Source: Oegoconia quadripuncta
Taxonomy: Eukaryota; Arthropoda; Insecta; Lepidoptera; Autostichidae
Direction of reading: 5' to 3'
NCBI GenBank assembly: GCA_949316235.1
Contig: OX438751.1
Coordinates: 8,270,413 to 8,334,412 of the forward strand
DNA length: 64,000 nucleotides
The first letter of the stretch is position 1. Each line of letters starts with the position of its first letter. The notes under the pieces were generated by a model. It had not been told where the DNA came from. It was given only the letters and a program-made list of their open reading frames with translations, and did not search any database. Below are positions 55,393 to 64,000 of this stretch, piece after piece. A program made the translations under genes and the position numbers.

Positions 55393-55826
55393 ATACAACC
55401 GGTTGGTGTAGTGAATAGTGACCCTGTCAGTGAAACCAACGGTTGCGGGATCGAATCCCGCGAGGGGTAAATGTTTGTGTGATAATAATAATAATAATAT
55501 AATAAATATTTCGGACACTTACACCAATCATCTAGTCCCAAACTAAGCAAAGCTTGTGCTATGGATACTAGATAACGGATAAACATACATAAATATTTAT
55601 ATAAACATCCATGACTCAGGAATAAATGTTCATATTCATCACACAAACATTTACCCGTCGCGAGATTCGGTGATGAATACGAACATTTATTCCCGAGTCA
55701 TGGATGTTTATATAAATATTTATGTATCTTTATCTGTTATCTAGTATCCATAGTACAAGCTTTACTTGTTTGGGACTAGATGATTGGTGTAAGTGTCCGA
55801 AATATTTATTTATTTATAATTATTTA
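55393..55826 (+). mobile_element. SINE family B, interrupted by a second SINE
   Basis: The plus-strand head GGTTGGTGTAGTGAATAGTG, with box B variant GGATCGAATCC, runs to TGTTTGTGTGAT at 55483. It resumes at 55670 with GTGATGAATACGAACATTTA and continues through the full body to GATTGGTGTAAGTGTCCGAA and a TTTATTTA tail. Joined across the insert it is a standard family B element of about 240 bp. Confidence 0.85.
55484..55669 (-). mobile_element. SINE family B inserted in inverse orientation within another copy
   Basis: Minus-strand SINE with a simple-repeat tail (AATAATAATAATAATA on plus), CGGACACTTACACCAATCAT, the full body, and a 5' end truncated just at box B (CGAATCTCGCGACGGG on minus). GTGAT flanks it on both sides (55479-55483 and 55670-55674), a 5-bp target duplication. 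With the 3' part of the host SINE it forms an inverted repeat of about 140 bp per arm. Confidence 0.85.
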
Positions 55827-56029
55827 TACTGCTGCTAAAATACAAAGAACGCTTCCTGTAACTAAACAATATATCATCAGGTATAAATATTCACGAGGAC
55901 CTACATACATAAGTAATTTTTTTATTATAACTATAAGCGAACTAATTAGTATTGTTACATAGCTATTAATATTGTATTCATTATCATGAATGAACAATTC
56001 ATACAAAACAAACTAGGAATAAGGGGCTT

Positions 56030-56960
56030 GAGTATATAAATAAGTATTAATTAGGAGGGTTAAACCACTCTGTCTCTAATTAACTGAAGACCCAGGCGGC
56101 ATTCAGTGTAATAATTAGTTTCCTTGGAGGGCTATTCTCACGGTCTCGGACCCGCGAAATAATAGGAGTCTCATCGGTTTCAATTATGCAAATAACAAAA
56201 ATACTAGGCTTCACTTAATAAGGATACTCAGGAAAAATATCGCTTATAATTAATAATGATCCTTAAGTGAAAGAGATGTCATACAGGCGCCCCATTATTC
56301 GCGGTCAGCTGCAATTTGTCGGCCGGCGGGTACGTGAATGGGTTATTAATATGTTGCTACAATTATTCTCCAATCATTACATTAATTGTACCCTTATCTG
56401 GCAAATTCACTCTCCGACGTCAGCTTATCGCTATGTTAACTTCTCGTATCGGTGTCGAGTCGACAAACATTGACATTTTTATTATTGGAAAGACAACTGA
56501 ATTATTAATCCAACCACTTGTCGTGTTGAAAAACACTACCAACTCTCGTTTATTGGATTACTCTACAAAAGGAAACCATAATGTACTCGATCGAAAAGCT
56601 GTCGACACTGAAATAAATGCTTTCGTCGCTGCGGCAATAAAAAATCTTAATAAGGATTTTTGAAACAATAATACTCCGTCGAGGGTGGTCGGGAATCTTT
56701 ATTAAAATCTCGAGCGAGTAATAAAAGCACAGTTAAATGCGGAGAACTCTGATGAAAATATTAATTAATGTTTCGGAATGGGAAACATGTTGCTAATTAA
56801 ATGGCGATATCGCATAAAATGTAATTAGAGACTGGGAACATTCGTTTCTCACGGGGCCGGGACCCGGCCGGCCCGTGCAGTACCGGCCCGGACAGACCAA
56901 CCACCACACATCGCTCGTATGAGTATTTATGAGAGGAATGCAACGCGCACGCAGCATAAA
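56030..56960. promoter_or_regulatory. Long repeat-free island, candidate regulatory DNA
   Basis: Includes TCTCTAATTAACTGAAG near 56073, GCTTATAATTAATAATGATC near 56243, two overlapping plus frames (68 and 115 codons, unrecognised), AAAATATTAATTAATG near 56755, GCTAATTAAATGGCG near 56793 and a GC-rich block with CCGGGACCCGGCCGG near 56859. Continuous absence of repeats over 900 bp is unusual for this part of the window. Candidate regulatory DNA. Confidence 0.32.
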
Positions 56961-56964
56961 AACA

Positions 56965-57095
56965 GGTTATTACTCGGTGAAGTCATACTAAATAAATATC
57001 CTCTCCAACAACACAGCGACATTAAGTGTACACGGTTAATAGTCGTTCAGTAAGTTCTTGCTGTCCTAAGTAGATAAATACTTCATTGTTTTAAA
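56965..57095. other. Non-coding DNA, nothing recognised
   Basis: No feature supported. Confidence 0.35.
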
Positions 57096-57099
57096 ATAT

Positions 57100-57565
57100 T
57101 TACAGATGCAATGTTAATTTGAATGCCGATGATCTACGGTCTGCCGTCGGCGACGCAGTAGGAAAATTTAATTCACTTTAAAAAAAGAACCGTTTCAAAA
57201 GGCCGTAGTTTATTATAGAAATTCCGCGAGCAGAACTAGGAGCGTTCCGAGCTTTATTAAACGCGCTGACTGGCAACTATTAGCCGCGATGATAGACGTG
57301 TGAATGGGCGGCGTAATTAAAAAAAAGTCAATGATCACTTATTGTAATTAGCGGTGTAATGTTCGCCGACAAAAAGACGCGGTAATTGTTCCCTGACAGC
57401 CATCAGTCGCGCTCTCGCAGCGCACGCGTGCGACGTGAGCGCTTTGTCGTTCAAATCGCGTGGCCGACATACGCCTTTTGAATATGACATTAGATTATCA
57501 ATAATAATGGCAATTATTTGTAGCAATTTCAATTGATACTTACTCAATCATGTTTTACTCATAAA
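57100..57565. promoter_or_regulatory. Repeat-free GC-richer island
   Basis: CTGCCGTCGGCGACGCAG near 57141, GGGCGGCGTAATTAAAAA near 57306, GCGGTGTAATGTTCGCC near 57351 and CGCACGCGTGCGACGTGAGC near 57421. No convincing exon. Candidate conserved non-coding sequence. Confidence 0.28.
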
Positions 57566-57633
57566 TGACGAGTCATTCCGTGACATCCATACAAATTCAT
57601 CGCAGTTTCGATGTGAAAACACATCGTACACAT

Positions 57634-57870
57634 TTCACCGCTTCCGTGGCTTTGTAAGCAGCAACGATTACGATTCACGAATTGGTCGCAGGATCGATCC
57701 CCAGCGGGGTACATTATTTAGTACTCGGTTTGGTTGATGGTAGGGCATTTTAAATGTCCCGCTTGACTAGCTACCAACATCTTATCTAAATCTCCAGCCA
57801 AACAGCAATGTTATAATAGAATATATAAGAAAAATAGTCAAGTGCTAACCCGTTGTGCATAAAAAAAAGG
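57634..57870 (+). mobile_element. SINE family A, copy with internal deletion
   Basis: CACCGCTTCCGTGGCTTTGT, box B-like GGATCGATCCCC near 57691, TTTAGTACTCGGTTTGG, CATTTTAAATGTCCCG, CTTATCTAAATCTCCAGCC and AACAGCAATGTTATAA. It then jumps to GTGCTAACCCGTTGTGCATA and an A tract, lacking about 100 bp present at 43619-43960. Confidence 0.8.
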
Positions 57871-58019
57871 AATCAGTCAAATAGGTACCTACAACGAATT
57901 AGATATACCTACACATAGTACTAATATTCTGAAATGTAACCAAAGCAAAACAACTTTTTATTTCATAATGAGGTTATTACTGAGCATTCTAGCCTTATCT
58001 CGTGCCTATTCGAAGCGGG

Positions 58020-58285
58020 CTGCAGGCTATTTCGAAGAGTAGCGCCAAATTGGCGTGGCGGAGTGCGCGGGCGCAGCCGATCGCCCGGGCCGATATAGTT
58101 AATTAAGGGCTTTGGAGCCGATCTATTTGGCGAGATCTAGCCGCTGACGTGTGAAAATACCCAATTAATTAACGCGCTCTAGTCCGGGGCATCGCACCTC
58201 GCGTGCTAACTGAAAACATTCGCTCTAATGGTGCTTTCTGTTTCTTTAATTCAAATCGCTTCCTAGTAGTACCCCACCTAATTAT
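58020..58285. promoter_or_regulatory. Repeat-free island with two TTAATTAA motifs
   Basis: TAGTTAATTAAGGGC near 58095 and CCAATTAATTAACGCG near 58161 sit in a GC-richer context (GCCCGGGCCGATATAG, GCCGATCTATTTGGCGAG). No coding frame. Strong motif pairing suggests an enhancer, inferred. Confidence 0.35.
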
Positions 58286-58457
58286 GCGATTCCTTGACGG
58301 AGATTGCATTTTTCTACCATTCTACATAGTACATGGACGACTACAAAAGCTGTTTTTGCATTAGGTAGTGAAGTTTTATTTAAGTGAGGCCTTGAATGAA
58401 GTTATAATTGCTGATAGGAATATTCTATGGCTAGATTTCGTCATTTTCAAACACTGA

Positions 58458-59971
58458 AACAATGTTTGGTACCTTGATGATGGAACTATTGGTGGTGAAG
58501 CGTCAACGGTGTTGGAGGATTTGCGGGTCATGATTCGCGAATTTGGCGCCATTGGTTTGGAACTAAATTCAGCTAAATGTGAGCTGTATATCCCAGAGTC
58601 ATGCCCGGATAAATCCACAATAGCATCATATTTTAATGCTCTGGCGCCAAATATTAACATTGTCGACAAGAGCACGCTTCATCTTCTAGGGGCACCAATT
58701 TTTGATGAATCGTTTCCCTCCTTTATAGACCACAAAATTCAAAATTTTATAGAAGCGTCGGATCGCCTTCAGCACATCAGTACCCATATAGCTTATACCA
58801 TCCTCCGTTACTGTCTCTTCGTACCACAATTTACGTATGTTTTACGGTGCTGTCAGTTATGGAAACACGATGATTTACTTTATCGACTCGATAACACCAT
58901 TAAACAGTCGCTAGTTACCATGCTCAATACGAATTTCGAAATCAATACATGGACGCCTCCCTACCGATCAGGTTTGGGGGTCTCGGAATCCGCAAAATTT
59001 CCAGTGTTTCATTACCTGCATTCCTATCCTCTGTTCACAGCACGCAAACGTTGGTAAGTAAAATCTTGAGCTCAGGTCCCAACGTTTGCGAGGTGGCATA
59101 CTTATTTGAGGCCAGGAATGCATGGACGTTGGCCTGCCCGAGGACTGAGTTTCCGACTGTTCCTTCGTCACAGAAAATGTGGGACGAGCCGCTCTGCAGG
59201 TTGGTGCGGGATAACCTTATTAACACGTCAACCAACCCCGCAGAATGCGCTCGCCTCCTAGCTGTCGGCGAATGGGAGTCGGGTTTATGGCTTCAGGCCC
59301 TTCCATCGACTAATATCGGTACGCTACTGGATCGCTCCACGTTTAGAGTCGCCACGGCCCTTCGCTTAGGCGCCCCCTGCGTGACCCCTCATGAGTGCAG
59401 CTGTGGACATGCGGTGTCGCAACTCGGCCACCACGGTTTGTCATGCTGCAGGAGCGCTGGGCGTTTTCCACGTCATGCGGAATTAAACGACGTTATCCGC
59501 CGGGCCTTTACCACGGCTGGGTCCCCCGCAATCCTGGAACCTAATGGACTGGCGAGGGATGACGGCAAAAGGCCGGACGGTATGACCCTCGTGCCTTGGA
59601 AACTGGGAAGGTCTTTGGTATGGGATGCAACCTGCGTCGATACCCTTGCTCCTTCCCATCTTTCAAGTACAACCGGTACAGCTGGTTCCGCTGCCGCCTT
59701 GGCAGAAAGCGTTAAACGACGCAAATATGCCGGTCTCAGTGGAGATCACCTATTTGCGCCGTTTGGTGTAGAAACGCTTGGGCCGTGGGGACCGGGTGCT
59801 CACACTCTTTTTAGGGAGTTATCTGAGCGTCTGGTTGATGCATCCCACGATCGGAGGGCTGGCCTATATTTTGGTCAAAGAATCAGCCTCGCTATACAGC
59901 GAGGCAATGCGGCCAGCCTTCTGGGTACCTTTCCATCAACCAGAGACTTGGGGCTAGTTTTTTATTTGTGA
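58458..59971 (+). pseudogene. REL-type non-LTR retrotransposon, C-terminal half of the polyprotein
   Basis: Frame 1 opens after a TGA at 58455-58457 with NNVWYLDDGTIGG, the catalytic YxDD motif of reverse transcriptase, then GLELNSAKCELY and LLGAPIFDESF. Near 58950 the frame shifts, and the second frame (58949-59971) continues with DASLPIRFGGLGIR and LPAFLSSVHST. In that second frame, residues 150-166 form C-x-C-x8-H-x4-C (CSCGHAVSQLGHHGLSC). Residues 208-226 contain KRPDG ... VWDATC, the R-PD...D core of the restriction-like endonuclease found in early-branching elements such as R2. KRRKYAGL and RNAA-like QRGNAASLLGT follow. The 5' half is missing. One frameshift kills it, but the rest is open and readable, suggesting a fairly recent loss. 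The exact clade is not determined. Confidence 0.85.
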
Positions 59972-60128
59972 TATTTTAATATAAATTGTATATATATTGT
60001 ATTGTATTATACATAAGATATCGAAACGACACTTTTAAGTCGACTGAATTAAACTTGTATAATAAATGTCATTATTTAACACTGAAATATATCACACAAA
60101 TTAATAACCTCACCATTACATCTTATGT
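59972..60128 (+). other. Probable 3' untranslated region of the REL-type element, then AT-rich DNA
   Basis: AT-rich sequence after the stop at 59971 with TATATATATTGTATTGTATT. The element's end and any target duplication could not be located before repeat C begins at 60129. Confidence 0.3.
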
Positions 60129-60375
60129 AATACTAGCTTCCGCCCGCGGCTTCGCCTACGTAGAATATCTTTATCGCGGATGTGTTTAATTTGTTTATAC
60201 CGCGAAAACTACTCACTTTATCGGTATCAATCCTATGTTTTAATTCAGGATATGTTTGTTCTACCTATATATCAAATTTCGTCTAAATCCGTTCATCCCT
60301 TTCGCCGTAATTGAGCAACAAATAAATAAGCAAATATCAAAACTTTCGCATTTAAAATATTATAATTAGTTTAGA
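60129..60375 (+). repeat. Dispersed repeat C, full-length copy
   Basis: ACTAGCTTCCGCCCGCGGCT, TCGCCTACGTAGAATATC, CGCGGATGTGTTTAATTTG, CTACTCACTTTATCGG, TCAAATTTCGTCTAAATCCG, TTTCGCCGTAATTGAGCAAC and AACTTTCGCATTTAAAATAT. This defines both ends of the family in this window. Confidence 0.75.
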
Positions 60376-60439
60376 TACTTATACGTAGGTACTTTATATT
60401 TATTTGCTAAACAATAGCTTGTTTTTAGATATATAAGTC

Positions 60440-60560
60440 CCCAACCCGCATTCGGCCAGCGTGGTGGACTACGGCCCATACTCCCTCATTAATATATGAT
60501 GGTAAGCCTATATCATTGTAGTGGGATATTTACGGGCTGATGACGATGATGAAGGGCGCT
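60440..60560 (+). repeat. Tail of the composite SINE (GCGTGGTGGACTACGGCCC)
   Basis: CCCAACCCGCATTCGGCCAG, CGTGGTGGACTACGGCCCAT, GTAGTGGGATATTTACGGGC and TGATGACGATGATGA match the 3' part of 36699-37048 without the tRNA-like head. Confidence 0.7.
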
Positions 60561-60564
60561 TCTC

Positions 60565-60900
60565 TTCCATTTTTATGGGACTAGCTCTGGCACTTTGGCA
60601 CCCTTTGTTGACCTTAGTGGCAATTTCATGCGATCGTTTCCGTGCTTTAGAGGGCACATTAAACAATTAGTAACTTTTTTTTTCGCAGTCGGTAGCTAAC
60701 AAGGACGGATGTCAATCCATGCTGGATGGATTTAGGCCATATTTTCTAGTGAGAAGAGGCCATGCCTCAAGAGTGAGGTGTAAAAACTATAGTGCGGTAG
60801 GTAAACTTAGTTTAATAAAATACTAAAAGTCAAGTCAAAAAATCTTTTTATTATACCAATATTGATAAATTTAAAATAAAATTTTACATTTTTTGAGCTA
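60565..60900. other. Non-coding DNA, possible old repeat
   Basis: GAGAAGAGGCCATGCCTCAA near 60752 is reminiscent of SINE tails. Nothing firm. Confidence 0.3.
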
Positions 60901-60904
60901 CCGC

Positions 60905-61066
60905 TTGTTTAAAGGAAATTTTTCCCTGAGAAAAACAAGTATGCAACTCTAGGGGGTTGTTCTTTTTACCCGAAACAGGCACAGGAAAGGAGGGTAATGT
61001 TTTTCACTGTAAGTATGTATGTATCTAAATATTTATGTATGTATGTAGATTTTTATATATGTATAT
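60905..61066 (+). repeat. Dispersed repeat I with GTAT simple-repeat end
   Basis: GAAATTTTTCCCTGAGAAAA, CAACTCTAGGGGGTTGTTC, CAGGAAAGGAGGGTAATG, then TATGTATGTATC and a further TATGTATGTATG run. The relative at 33660 is in inverse orientation. Simple-repeat ends suggest a LINE or SINE tail. Confidence 0.5.
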
Positions 61067-61069
61067 GCC

Positions 61070-61775
61070 CAATAGGTATACAATAGGGTTTTTTTTATTT
61101 TTAAATATATAAATAGTTATTAAAAAGGTTTTAAAGCCACAGAAGTAAAAATTTGTTTCATTATTCATTATGAAATAGCCTAAAATTCGAACGAGCAGGG
61201 GCTCTACCGCCTAACTTGAAGCTATAGCGATAGCAATACCAATGCATTATCTGTCCTTGTCATTGTGTTACGGTATAACAAGGACGGAGAGTGCATTGAC
61301 GTCATAAACGATTACAATTCTCGAAGCAATTGAGTTAGGTGGTCTGACTGCTGGTAACGTCCATGGGTGATTATCTTTCAGATAGTCTGATATTTTGTAC
61401 AAAGTGCTTTCTTAATAAGTGTCTGTTTCACAGTGCCATCTCAATTTATTACAAGGAAGATTTTGTATATATATATCAACGAGTTATACTAACTATAACT
61501 GTTTGATCTAAACAATATTCGTGCTATGTTTTGTCACCGTGAAAACAATCAAGACATTTGCAAAAGTTGGAGAACACTTGGAAACTGCAGGGGAGTAAAG
61601 TTTATTTTAATTGAATCCCAATTTAGTGCAAGTTGAGCAAACAACGCCACGAGTAGACCAGGAACTACGTTAAGTATATCATAAATTCTTGAAATTGTTA
61701 CCATAGATTCTATTGCATATTACTCGTACTACTAAAGTGGAGCATTTGTGACTTATATCAGTTGGTTCCCGTCAA
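61070..61775. other. AT-rich DNA, nothing recognised
   Basis: No gene or repeat copy supported. Confidence 0.4.
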
Positions 61776-61779
61776 TTAG

Positions 61780-62060
61780 CTGAACTACCCCTCTGGCGTC
61801 TGCCGCCGATGGGAGCGAGGGAGGCGGGGTGGTTACAACAGGCGGATAGATGGAGGTAAGCGATGCCCGCTCGGTGTAAAGCGAGTGTTAATGGGCTATT
61901 AGCCAGTGGTACGGCAGACGTGTAATTGGCGCTCGGGCACGCGGGCACGCCAGCACGTTCGTCGTCGCGCACTGCACGCCGCGCGAGCACGCCGCGCCAG
62001 CACGCGCTAGATGCGGCGCGGATACCACGCACGCCACATCGCTAATCATTAGTGAACTAT
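61780..62060. promoter_or_regulatory. GC-rich, CpG-rich island
   Basis: GCGAGGGAGGCGGGGTGG near 61814, GTGTTAATGGGCTATTAGCC near 61884 and a run of GCACGC units (61935-62010). Minus-strand frames of about 85 codons here follow the GC content and are not recognised. Candidate regulatory island. Confidence 0.3.
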
Positions 62061-62169
62061 TTTTGGCGTGTCGATGTTTAATTGGTTTGACTTGGAAACT
62101 ATGTCGTACTAAGTACGACTTGCAAATAGATCTATCTATATTCATTTAGGATGTACTTATAGGACCAAT

Positions 62170-62608
62170 TATTTTTTAACCCTCGACGAAAACGACGGGT
62201 GTTATGTGTTTGCGGACATTGGTTTATGTGTCTAGTCTTAGTCCGGATTTATCTCAGTAATGCGTGTTCCGATTTGAGTTGTGTGTTTTTTTTTCCTTTA
62301 TATGAAATACTAGGTTACCGCCCGCGGCTCCGCCTGCGTGGAACAACTATATCACGGATATGTTTAATTTGTTTATCCCGCGGGAACTACTCACTTCATC
62401 GGGATAAAAAATATCCAATATTTTATTGCAGGGCATTTATTGCATATGTTCTAGTTATATAACAAATTTTATCCAAATCCGTTCGTCCGAACATCAAAAC
62501 TTTCGCATTTATAATATTAATTAGATTAAACGAGGAGAAACGTTATTAAACATGTTTGATCAAAATTGCTTAAGCCGTTTCGAGGATATTTAGCTTTTAA
62601 CACAGTTG
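62170..62608 (+). repeat. Dispersed repeat E, copy 2, interrupted by repeat C
   Basis: Left part: AACCCTCGACGAAAACGACG, GGGTGTTATGTG and TATCTCAGTAATGCGTG. Right part after the insert: ACATGTTTGATCAAAATTGC, TTAAGCCGTTTCG and TTTAGCTTTTAACAC. Together they match 50980-51258. Confidence 0.7.
62309..62527 (+). repeat. Dispersed repeat C nested in repeat E
   Basis: ACTAGGTTACCGCCCGCGGC, TCCGCCTGCGTGGAACAAC, GGATATGTTTAATTTGTTTA, CTACTCACTTCATCGGGATA, AACAAATTTTATCCAAATCC and CTTTCGCATTTATAATATTA. The GATTGAGCAACAAA part is deleted. It lies inside repeat E, so it is the younger of the two. Confidence 0.75.
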
Positions 62609-62609
62609 G

Positions 62610-63060
62610 TTGGTAAATTTAGATGACGTTATAATCTGTCGGTGGTTTCCTAAATTTTAATTTGTGATGAATGGGCCCGATTCAGCAGTGTTGTTGGTTT
62701 TCAGTGCCCCTCCGCAGAGTAGTTGCTTCACCAAAGACAATAAAACTGGTCATTTGTTTATCGGTCCGCGTGCAGTGTAGGGCTATTTGCCCTCACCATA
62801 TACAGACTTAGAAGGGGGCTTTTTGTCGTTTGATGATCGATTTTCAGCAGAAAGTACATTTTATAAGTTTTTCGACTATTACTCATTAACTTGTAAAACC
62901 TACTTTTAACTACATTATAATAGCGTAACTATAAGGGTTCCTTGTTGACAGAACCCTATGAAGAAAGAATGATCCATATATTGTTATTTATAGTTATATT
63001 GGATATATTTCTTTGAGTATGACACTTGCATGACATCATTCCATCCTATAGTTTTTCTAT
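62610..63060. other. Non-coding DNA, nothing recognised
   Basis: No gene supported. Old repeat material is possible. Confidence 0.35.
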
Positions 63061-63069
63061 GTTCAGATT

Positions 63070-63444
63070 GCCAGACTCGGGGAGGGTTTCCACCGAACAT
63101 TCGCACCAAGCGTTTCGCTGCTCATTCATAGTACCGACTACTTATGAATATCCCTACCGACGTCAGTAGTAGTACTCGAATCTTACACTCTTGGAATTTT
63201 CAAGTCTAGAATGGAGAAGTATAACCTAAATCCATTGGCTACATCGTCAGTATTCCTCGAATCTTACCGTCTTGGAATTTTCAAGTCTAGAATGGATAAG
63301 TATAACTTGAATCCATTGGCTTTATCGTCACTTAGAACCAGGAGATATTGTTGTCAATCATCAATACAATGGCCTAGTATTGTTTTTCTAATCCTGAAAT
63401 GTAACTGGCAAGTCTGTGTTCCAGTAATTCTTCTGTACATGTAG
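63070..63444 (+). pseudogene. Reverse-transcriptase C-terminal tail with an 81-bp tandem duplication
   Basis: One plus frame from 63080 reads GRVSTEHSHQAFRCSFIVPT, which resembles the segment before the C-terminus of lepidopteran Jockey/CR1-group reverse transcriptases. After a frame change, the frame open from 63148 to 63444 reads VLESYTLGIFKSRMEKYNLN and PLATSS, then the same again as FLESYRLGIFKSRMDKYNLN and PLALSS. The usual ESY.L..FKSR.NK tail is thus present twice because of a tandem duplication of 81 bp (63166-63246 and 63247-63327). No catalytic motif remains. Family assignment is from memory. Confidence 0.6.
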
Positions 63445-63449
63445 TCAAC

Positions 63450-63835
63450 TTGTACAAGCTGGCGTCGTCGGGAGGAAATTAAACCGCGTGGACAGTAGAC
63501 AGCGACAGCGCGGTGGCTGCTAGTCGACACGACGCCACGTCACGTCATTCATGCGATGTGCCGCCTCTATTTCACTAATGGATATTGAATCGGCACCAAC
63601 TAAGACTGCCATCGCATTCAGAATCCGTTGAAGTAATGAGAAAGTATTCCTAACAAACTTATTTCACTCTATAGAATGATCAAATTTCTCGGACAGATTG
63701 CACGAATGTAGTTTGTCTCCATTATTGTGCAAATTGATTTACCGCCAAATTTAAACGTAGAAAAAAAGCTTTACCGATTTTGTTTTGGCTTTGACTAATG
63801 CGTTTATTTAGTATGAAATTGAAAAAGAACCACGA
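63450..63835. other. Non-coding DNA, GC-richer at its start
   Basis: 63460-63560 is GC-richer (GACAGCGACAGCGCGGTGG, CGACGCCACGTCACGTC). No gene recognised. Confidence 0.35.
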
Positions 63836-63837
63836 TT

Positions 63838-64000
63838 TTTTTCGGATATTTACACCAATCAATTAGTCCCAAACTAAGCACAGCTTGTGCTATGGGAACT
63901 AGATAACAGATAAACATACATAAATATTTATATAAACATCCATGACTAGGGAATAAATGTTTGTATTCATCACACAATCATTTTATAGGTGTACGGTTTC
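63838..64000 (-). mobile_element. SINE family B, runs off the window end
   Basis: Minus-strand body: GGATATTTACACCAATCAAT, AGTCCCAAACTAAGCACAGC, AACATACATAAATATTTATA, AACATCCATGACTAGGGAAT and TTCATCACACAATCATTT. The region where box B should lie (after about 63985) is diverged, and the head is outside the window. Confidence 0.75.

Noticed and set aside
58376..58675. 99-codon minus-strand frame
   Set aside because: It is the antisense shadow of the reverse-transcriptase frame on the plus strand.
61772..62145. Two overlapping minus-strand frames of about 85 codons
   Set aside because: They lie in a GC- and CpG-rich island where stop codons are rare. No recognisable domain and no agreement between frames.

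Overview
Eukaryotic, AT-rich, almost entirely non-coding DNA. I read it as a lepidopteran (moth or butterfly) chromosome segment. The evidence is the set of interspersed repeats, which I recognise from memory as typical of Lepidoptera: two tRNA-derived SINE families, a SINE with a 5S-rRNA-like promoter box, short 5'-truncated 3' ends of a CR1/Jockey-group LINE, RTE-type LINE tails, and a repeat running from CTAGCTTCCGCCCGCGG to TTCGCATTTATAATATTAG. There is no operon structure, no CRISPR array, no rRNA gene and no credible tRNA gene. I found no complete host protein-coding gene. Almost every open frame of 60-120 codons is what chance gives in DNA of this composition.

Layout. 0-10 kb: AT-rich DNA with a GC-richer island at 0.54-0.87 kb, a foldback MITE at 1.1-1.5 kb, and a Harbinger-type MITE (16-bp perfect terminal repeats, CTA target duplication) carrying a nested LINE tail at 2.35-2.81 kb. 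9.8-17.6 kb: a broken reverse-transcriptase C-terminus, a 5S-type SINE, RTE remains, a 571-bp Tc1/mariner-type MITE with TA duplication, and a coding relic at 17.0 kb. 17.6-34.5 kb: repeat-poor, with GC-richer islands studded with TAATTA-type motifs and octamers. I infer cis-regulatory DNA of a developmental gene, perhaps with one small minus-strand terminal exon near 31.2 kb. 34.5-48.5 kb: more repeats, several foldback elements, and a probable piggyBac-like remnant with TTAA at both ends. 45-56 kb: dense cluster of tRNA-SINE copies, including one inserted into another. 51.7-52.7 and 56-58.3 kb: further non-repetitive islands, the first open in two frames for about 150 codons. 58.4-60 kb: the most informative element, the C-terminal half of a reverse transcriptase followed by a CCHC knuckle and a restriction-like endonuclease motif. 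60-64 kb: nested repeats, a GC-rich island, and a third reverse-transcriptase tail carrying an in-frame 81-bp tandem duplication.

I found no new multi-gene system. The items most worth follow-up are the endonuclease-bearing retrotransposon, the dual-frame open region at 51.8-52.2 kb, the candidate exon at 31.2 kb, the E2F-like plus X-box cluster at 13.83 kb, and the nested insertions that give relative ages for the repeat families.
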